Below, one piece after another: positions 60,868 through 64,000 of a stretch of DNA of 64,000 nt (positions are counted from its first letter, which is position 1; every line of letters starts with the position of its first letter). The notes beneath the pieces were generated by a model, which saw only the letters and a program-made list of their open reading frames with translations, searched no databases and was not told where the DNA came from. The stretch lies in the NCBI GenBank assembly GCA_028864975.1, contig JAGWLG010000014.1, positions 1-64,000 on the forward strand. Direction: 5' to 3'. The translations under genes were made by a program, and so were the position numbers. The DNA comes from Thermoplasmata archaeon (GTDB taxonomy: Archaea; Thermoplasmatota; Thermoplasmata; Lutacidiplasmatales; UBA184).

Positions 60868-61923
60868 TCATTGTCCCAAGGCCGTTGCACTCGAGGAAAC
60901 GGAGGCCCGAGCACTCTCTGAGAGGGCGGGCTCCTTCCCGTAGGGGAAGCGGGGGAGGGTGCTCGTACCGGCGGATTGACCGGACCCCCTGGCCCGGACC
61001 CGTTCCCACCGAACATGGTCGCGTCCCGGGATCCAGCGGTCGACGGTCGCCAGCCCCGTCGCAACCACCTCGCCGACCAGAAGGGCCAACATCGCTACCG
61101 TAGACCCCGGAGTATCGCGAACAACTTCGAGCACTAGCGCAACGGCCTCCCCGGGATGGCGCTTCGAGAGCTCTCCGATGGTCGTGGGGCTCACCCCGGT
61201 CCGTTCCCTCACCTGGACATGCCCGACGTGGATCCTTCGGCGCTGCCTCACGAGTCCGCCCCAAGAGCCAGGGACTTCGAGCTTGACGCGGGCCTCGGAT
61301 GCATAGACCAACTTCCCGCCTGCTTGGGTGAGCCACGCGCCCACGAACGCCCCATCGTTGATCACCCCAGCACGAAGCGGAGGCCGGGGGTCCGTGCTCA
61401 AGAGCAGGAGCTCGTCGGAGAGGTGCGTTCCTCTTCCGGAGCCTAGAAGTCTGCGATGCAACTTGTCGTGCAGCTCCCAGAGGCACGTGAGGCTCTTGCC
61501 GAGCAGGCCAGAGACCTCCTTGGGCACACAAGGTCGCCCCATCACGCCGAAGGGGGGGGAGAGCCCTCGCGAACTTTCGAGCAGGGCAGCGACCGCACCT
61601 AGCTCGGCGTAGGCATCTCCGTTGAGCAGCACGAGCCACCGGCCATCGGCCCTCGCGAGGACCTCGGCCAAGGCGGCCGCCTTCCCCCGGCGGTCAGGCT
61701 CGACCAGGACCTTGATGCGTGGGTCGCTCGCGGCGACCTCCTGGGCTTCCTCGACGGTGCGGTCGGTGCACCCGCTCGCCACTACCCAGATGGTGTCCCA
61801 CGCGATTCCCGAAGGGAGGGTCTGGGAGAGGAGCGAACGGAGGGACCGGCCGATATGGCCCTCCTCGTTGTGGGCCACCACGCCGCCAACCAGACGGTGC
61901 GGGAGAACCGGAGGGGGCGGCAT
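60868..61923 (-). CDS. GT2 glycosyltransferase
   Basis: A 351-residue family 2 glycosyltransferase. VGGVVAHNEEGHIGRSLRSLL (12-32), TIWVVASGCTDRTVEEA (44-60), the RRGKAAALAEVLARA helix and VLLNGDAYAELGAVAAL (the DxD region, with the first Asp replaced by Asn-Gly-Asp) are present. The C-terminal region has one or two hydrophobic segments (about 250-300). Glycan assembly is likely. A TATA box 30 bases before ATG 61923 predicts leaderless transcription. Same strand as the preceding GT4, 157 bases apart. Confidence 0.88.
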   Translation of the reverse strand: MPPPPVLPHRLVGGVVAHNEEGHIGRSLRSLLSQTLPSGIAWDTIWVVASGCTDRTVEEAQEVAASDPRIKVLVEPDRRGKAAALAEVLARADGRWLVLLNGDAYAELGAVAALLESSRGLSPPFGVMGRPCVPKEVSGLLGKSLTCLWELHDKLHRRLLGSGRGTHLSDELLLLSTDPRPPLRAGVINDGAFVGAWLTQAGGKLVYASEARVKLEVPGSWGGLVRQRRRIHVGHVQVRERTGVSPTTIGELSKRHPGEAVALVLEVVRDTPGSTVAMLALLVGEVVATGLATVDRWIPGRDHVRWERVRARGSGQSAGTSTLPRFPYGKEPALSESARASVSSSATALGQ

Positions 61924-61948
61924 GACCTGACCTGTAAGGCCCCGAGGT

Positions 61949-61957
61949 CAAATATGG
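61949..61957 (-). promoter_or_regulatory. TATA box for GT2 at 60.9-61.9 kb
   Basis: Minus-strand CCATATTTG, centred about 30 bases before ATG 61923. Confidence 0.55.
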
Positions 61958-62037
61958 ATAGGCCGGCCTCACCGGGCGGTCGCCTACGAGAACCGGACCG
62001 GCCGGGCCGTGTGAGAGTTCGTTCGGCGGCGGCAGTT

Positions 62038-63426
62038 TCAGTGCCAGAAGAGGAGGACGATGTTCGCCGCGGCCAGGCCCCCCACCATCACGGGGAACGC
62101 CCGAACGATGTAGGTGCCCCACGAGACGTTCACCCCGGCCTTTCTCGCGACGGCGAGGCCTACCACGTTCGCCGAGGCCCCGATGGGGGTCCCGTTCCCT
62201 CCCACGTCGGTGCCCACGGCAGTGGCGTACACCATGGCGCCGACCGGGGGGCCTCCCGGGGTCGCACTGATGTGGGCGATGATGGGGGCCGCGGCGGCGG
62301 CGAGCGGCACGTTGTCGACGACGGAGGAGAGCAATCCCAGGCTCCAGAGCATCACCGAGGCTAGGAGGAGCACGTTCCTTCCCCCGATCGACCCCAGCCC
62401 TTGGGCGACCGCGCCGATGACCCCCGTCAGGTCGAGGATCCCCACCAAGAGGAAGAGGAAGAAGAAGAACCCCAGCGTGGCCCAGTCCAGCCCCTTGAGA
62501 AGCTCCTTCCAACCCGACCTCCCGGCGACGAGGAGGGCCAAGAGAGCGCCGATGAGGCCGATCTCCCCCACGCTCGGCGGGATGTAGATATTGACCGCGA
62601 GGAGACCGATCGTTCCCGCGAACGCTCCCACCGCGAGGGCCACCCGGGTCCGGTCCAGCTGGGGGAGCGGAGGGAGCTCCACCGCCACCTTCCGCTCCTC
62701 CGCGAGCTTCTCCGTCAGGCCGCGGGCTTCGAACTCCTTCGCTTCCCTTCGGTGGAGGAGACCGAACCCCAGAAGGGTCACGACGAGAGATCCCAGGGCG
62801 AGGGGGGCGGCGTAGACGAGGAACTGGTCGAACCCCAGCCCGAAGTAGGTACCCAGGATGACGTTCGGTGGGTCCCCAACGAACGTGGCCGCTCCACCCA
62901 CGTTCGAGCAGGAGATCTCGGCCAGCAGGAGGTTGACGGGGGAGGTCCCAAGGGCGCGGGCCACCTCGATCGTGATCGTCGCGAGCACGACCATGACCGT
63001 GATCGAGTTGATGAACGCCGAGAGGGCGAACGAGAGGAAGCTCATCACCAGGAACAGGTGGTAGGGCCTCCCGTCGGACCAATCCGCGAGGCGGATCGCG
63101 ACGTATTGGAAGACCTTCAGTCGGTTGAGCAGCGCGGCCAAGAGGAACAGGCCGAGGAGGAGGCCGAGGGTGTCCCACTCGATGAACCCGCCGGGAGCCC
63201 CGCAGAGATGCCACGGGCTGCCGTGCGGGTAGTACCCGAAGAGCGTGCAAGCGCTCAGGCTCGCGCTGAGGGCGACCCCCTGCATGGACGCCACCGCGAC
63301 GACCCCTAGGCCCAACAGGGAGCATCCCGCCGCAACCCAGGTCTTCTTCTCCTCTTTCCAGGCGAAGAGGATGTACGCAGCGATGAAGATCCCGATGGCC
63401 GCATACCCGGCCCAGGAGAGGAACAA
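62038..63426 (-). CDS. ArsB/NhaD-family ion transporter
   Basis: A 462-residue permease with about 11-12 membrane helices. The family motifs are FALSAFINSITVMVVLATI and its counterpart LGLLSSVVDNVPLAAAAAPI, and SNVGGAATFVGDPPNVILGTYFGL paired with VGTDVGGNGTPIGASANVVGLAVAR. These two symmetric repeats are typical of the ion transporter superfamily containing ArsB, NhaD and citrate carriers. NhaD-type Na+/H+ exchange is plausible; arsenite is possible, though no ars genes are nearby. The RCK protein directly upstream suggests ligand-gated control. Confidence 0.9.
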   Translation of the reverse strand: MFLSWAGYAAIGIFIAAYILFAWKEEKKTWVAAGCSLLGLGVVAVASMQGVALSASLSACTLFGYYPHGSPWHLCGAPGGFIEWDTLGLLLGLFLLAALLNRLKVFQYVAIRLADWSDGRPYHLFLVMSFLSFALSAFINSITVMVVLATITIEVARALGTSPVNLLLAEISCSNVGGAATFVGDPPNVILGTYFGLGFDQFLVYAAPLALGSLVVTLLGFGLLHRREAKEFEARGLTEKLAEERKVAVELPPLPQLDRTRVALAVGAFAGTIGLLAVNIYIPPSVGEIGLIGALLALLVAGRSGWKELLKGLDWATLGFFFFLFLLVGILDLTGVIGAVAQGLGSIGGRNVLLLASVMLWSLGLLSSVVDNVPLAAAAAPIIAHISATPGGPPVGAMVYATAVGTDVGGNGTPIGASANVVGLAVARKAGVNVSWGTYIVRAFPVMVGGLAAANIVLLFWH

Positions 63427-63442
63427 GGTCGGTCCGCTCCCC

Positions 63443-64000
63443 CTACCTCCCTTGCGGGATCCCGTACCACTTCTCGAACCTCCTGAGGTTCTCGAGGCTC
63501 CCCACCACGAGGACCAGGGTTCCGACTTCGAACCGGGTCGTGGAGGGGGGGTTGATGATGGTCTGGTAGCCGGGCCCGCTCCCCTTCCCGGTGGGGCGTG
63601 CGATCGCCATGATCAGGCAGTCGGTCGCCCCGCGAACCTTCCCCTCGGCCTCAGGGAGCCGAAGGTTGGCGATCGGGGACCTCTCCGTGACCCTGTACTC
63701 CTGAACGTCCGCCCCGTAGGTGGCGGTCGTCAGGTCCTCGAAGGTGGAGGCCACCTCGGGACGGAAGGCAGCCGAGGCGCAAAGCCGACCCCCCATGTCG
63801 TCAGGGGACGCGATGTAGGTCACCCCGGCCGCCTCGAGGGTCCGACGGAGCTCCGGACGGCTGATGCTGACGACGACCCTGATCTCCGGGTAGAGCGCGC
63901 GAGCGGTCAAGGCACCGATCAGGTTGTCCGTGTCGCTGGTGGAGGCGAAGATGATGGCGAAGGCGCCGTCCGTCCCGGCTCTCTTGAACGACTCCTCGCT
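63443..64000 (-). CDS. TrkA-type RCK protein, partial (N-terminus beyond window)
   Basis: The frame is open to the right window edge, so the start is missing. The last 185 codons encode the end of a TrkA-N Rossmann domain (AFAIIFASTSDTDNLIGALTARALYPEIRVVVSISRPE) followed by a TrkA-C domain (SPIANLRLPE to EVGTLVLVVGSLENLRRFEKWYG). RCK proteins sense NAD(H), Ca2+ or nucleotides and gate K+ channels or transporters. The stop is 16 bases before the ArsB/NhaD transporter start, so it may regulate that transporter or a channel encoded upstream. Confidence 0.88.
   Translation of the reverse strand, partial: SEESFKRAGTDGAFAIIFASTSDTDNLIGALTARALYPEIRVVVSISRPELRRTLEAAGVTYIASPDDMGGRLCASAAFRPEVASTFEDLTTATYGADVQEYRVTERSPIANLRLPEAEGKVRGATDCLIMAIARPTGKGSGPGYQTIINPPSTTRFEVGTLVLVVGSLENLRRFEKWYGIPQGR

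Noticed and set aside
61694..63325. 543-codon frame over the transporter gene
   Set aside because: Low-complexity Arg/Gly/Pro translation; the transporter frame has clear membrane helices and family repeats.
1..64000. CRISPR arrays, rRNA genes, prophage or insertion sequences
   Set aside because: No regularly spaced repeats, rRNA-like stretches, transposases or phage structural genes were found on reading both strands.

Overview
The window reads as the chromosome of a high-GC archaeon. Archaeal markers are ribosomal protein L40e, the KEOPS subunit Pcc1, archease, an AMMECR1-domain protein, a short D-3-phosphoglycerate dehydrogenase and an IleRS of archaeal/eukaryotic type. Many TATA-like boxes also lie 25-33 bases before start codons, which is the archaeal leaderless arrangement. 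The gene content (MoxR/DUF58/DUF4129 operon, Ser/Thr/Pro-rich linkers, many surface membrane proteins, very high GC) suggests a Thermoplasmatota-like lineage from soil or sediment. That placement is inference, because no rRNA is present.

Region 1 (0.3-16.4 kb) is mostly housekeeping: an O-methyltransferase, a DUF1028 protein overlapping pcc1, a CAAX-type membrane protease with a C-terminal zinc ribbon, a CoA-binding protein, a methyltransferase, ileS, AMMECR1, rpl40e, a dolichol-phosphate sugar synthase-like GT2, archease, a serine-pathway pair (class V aminotransferase and serA), a membrane metalloprotease and two small membrane proteins. Region 2 (16.6-21 kb) is a five-gene minus-strand operon: DUF4129 protein, small membrane protein, MoxR ATPase, DUF58 protein and another membrane protein. 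Region 3 (21-27 kb) holds a MenC/N-acylamino-acid racemase paired with a COG3375-type GNAT, a sugar-kinase of the GHMP class and an AMP-forming acetyl-CoA synthetase.

Region 4 (27-62 kb) is a large cell-surface glycan island, interrupted at 45.8-48.4 kb by a membrane protein, trmI, a NUDIX hydrolase and tRNA-Gly(GCC). It encodes cytoplasmic GT4 and GT2 glycosyltransferases, two further dolichol-phosphate sugar synthase-like GT2 proteins from a divergent promoter region, and five very large polytopic proteins. Two of the five are paralogues with a C-terminal beta-sandwich-like domain; three are tandem DUF2079 proteins. It also encodes two FkbM and one TylF-type methyltransferase, a hexapeptide acyltransferase, a GNAT, a DegT/DnrJ sugar aminotransferase with a Gfo/Idh/MocA dehydrogenase, and a secreted or anchored protein. 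The working model is that polyprenyl-phosphate sugars made inside are used outside by the GT-C-like membrane proteins to build a methylated, amino-sugar-containing surface glycan. No AglB oligosaccharyltransferase and no flippase is visible here. The 28-38 kb part looks less GC-rich and its gene order is mosaic, suggesting acquisition by transfer.

Region 5 (62-64 kb) has an ArsB/NhaD-type ion transporter followed by a TrkA-type RCK protein cut by the window end. No CRISPR array, insertion sequence, prophage or rRNA was seen.
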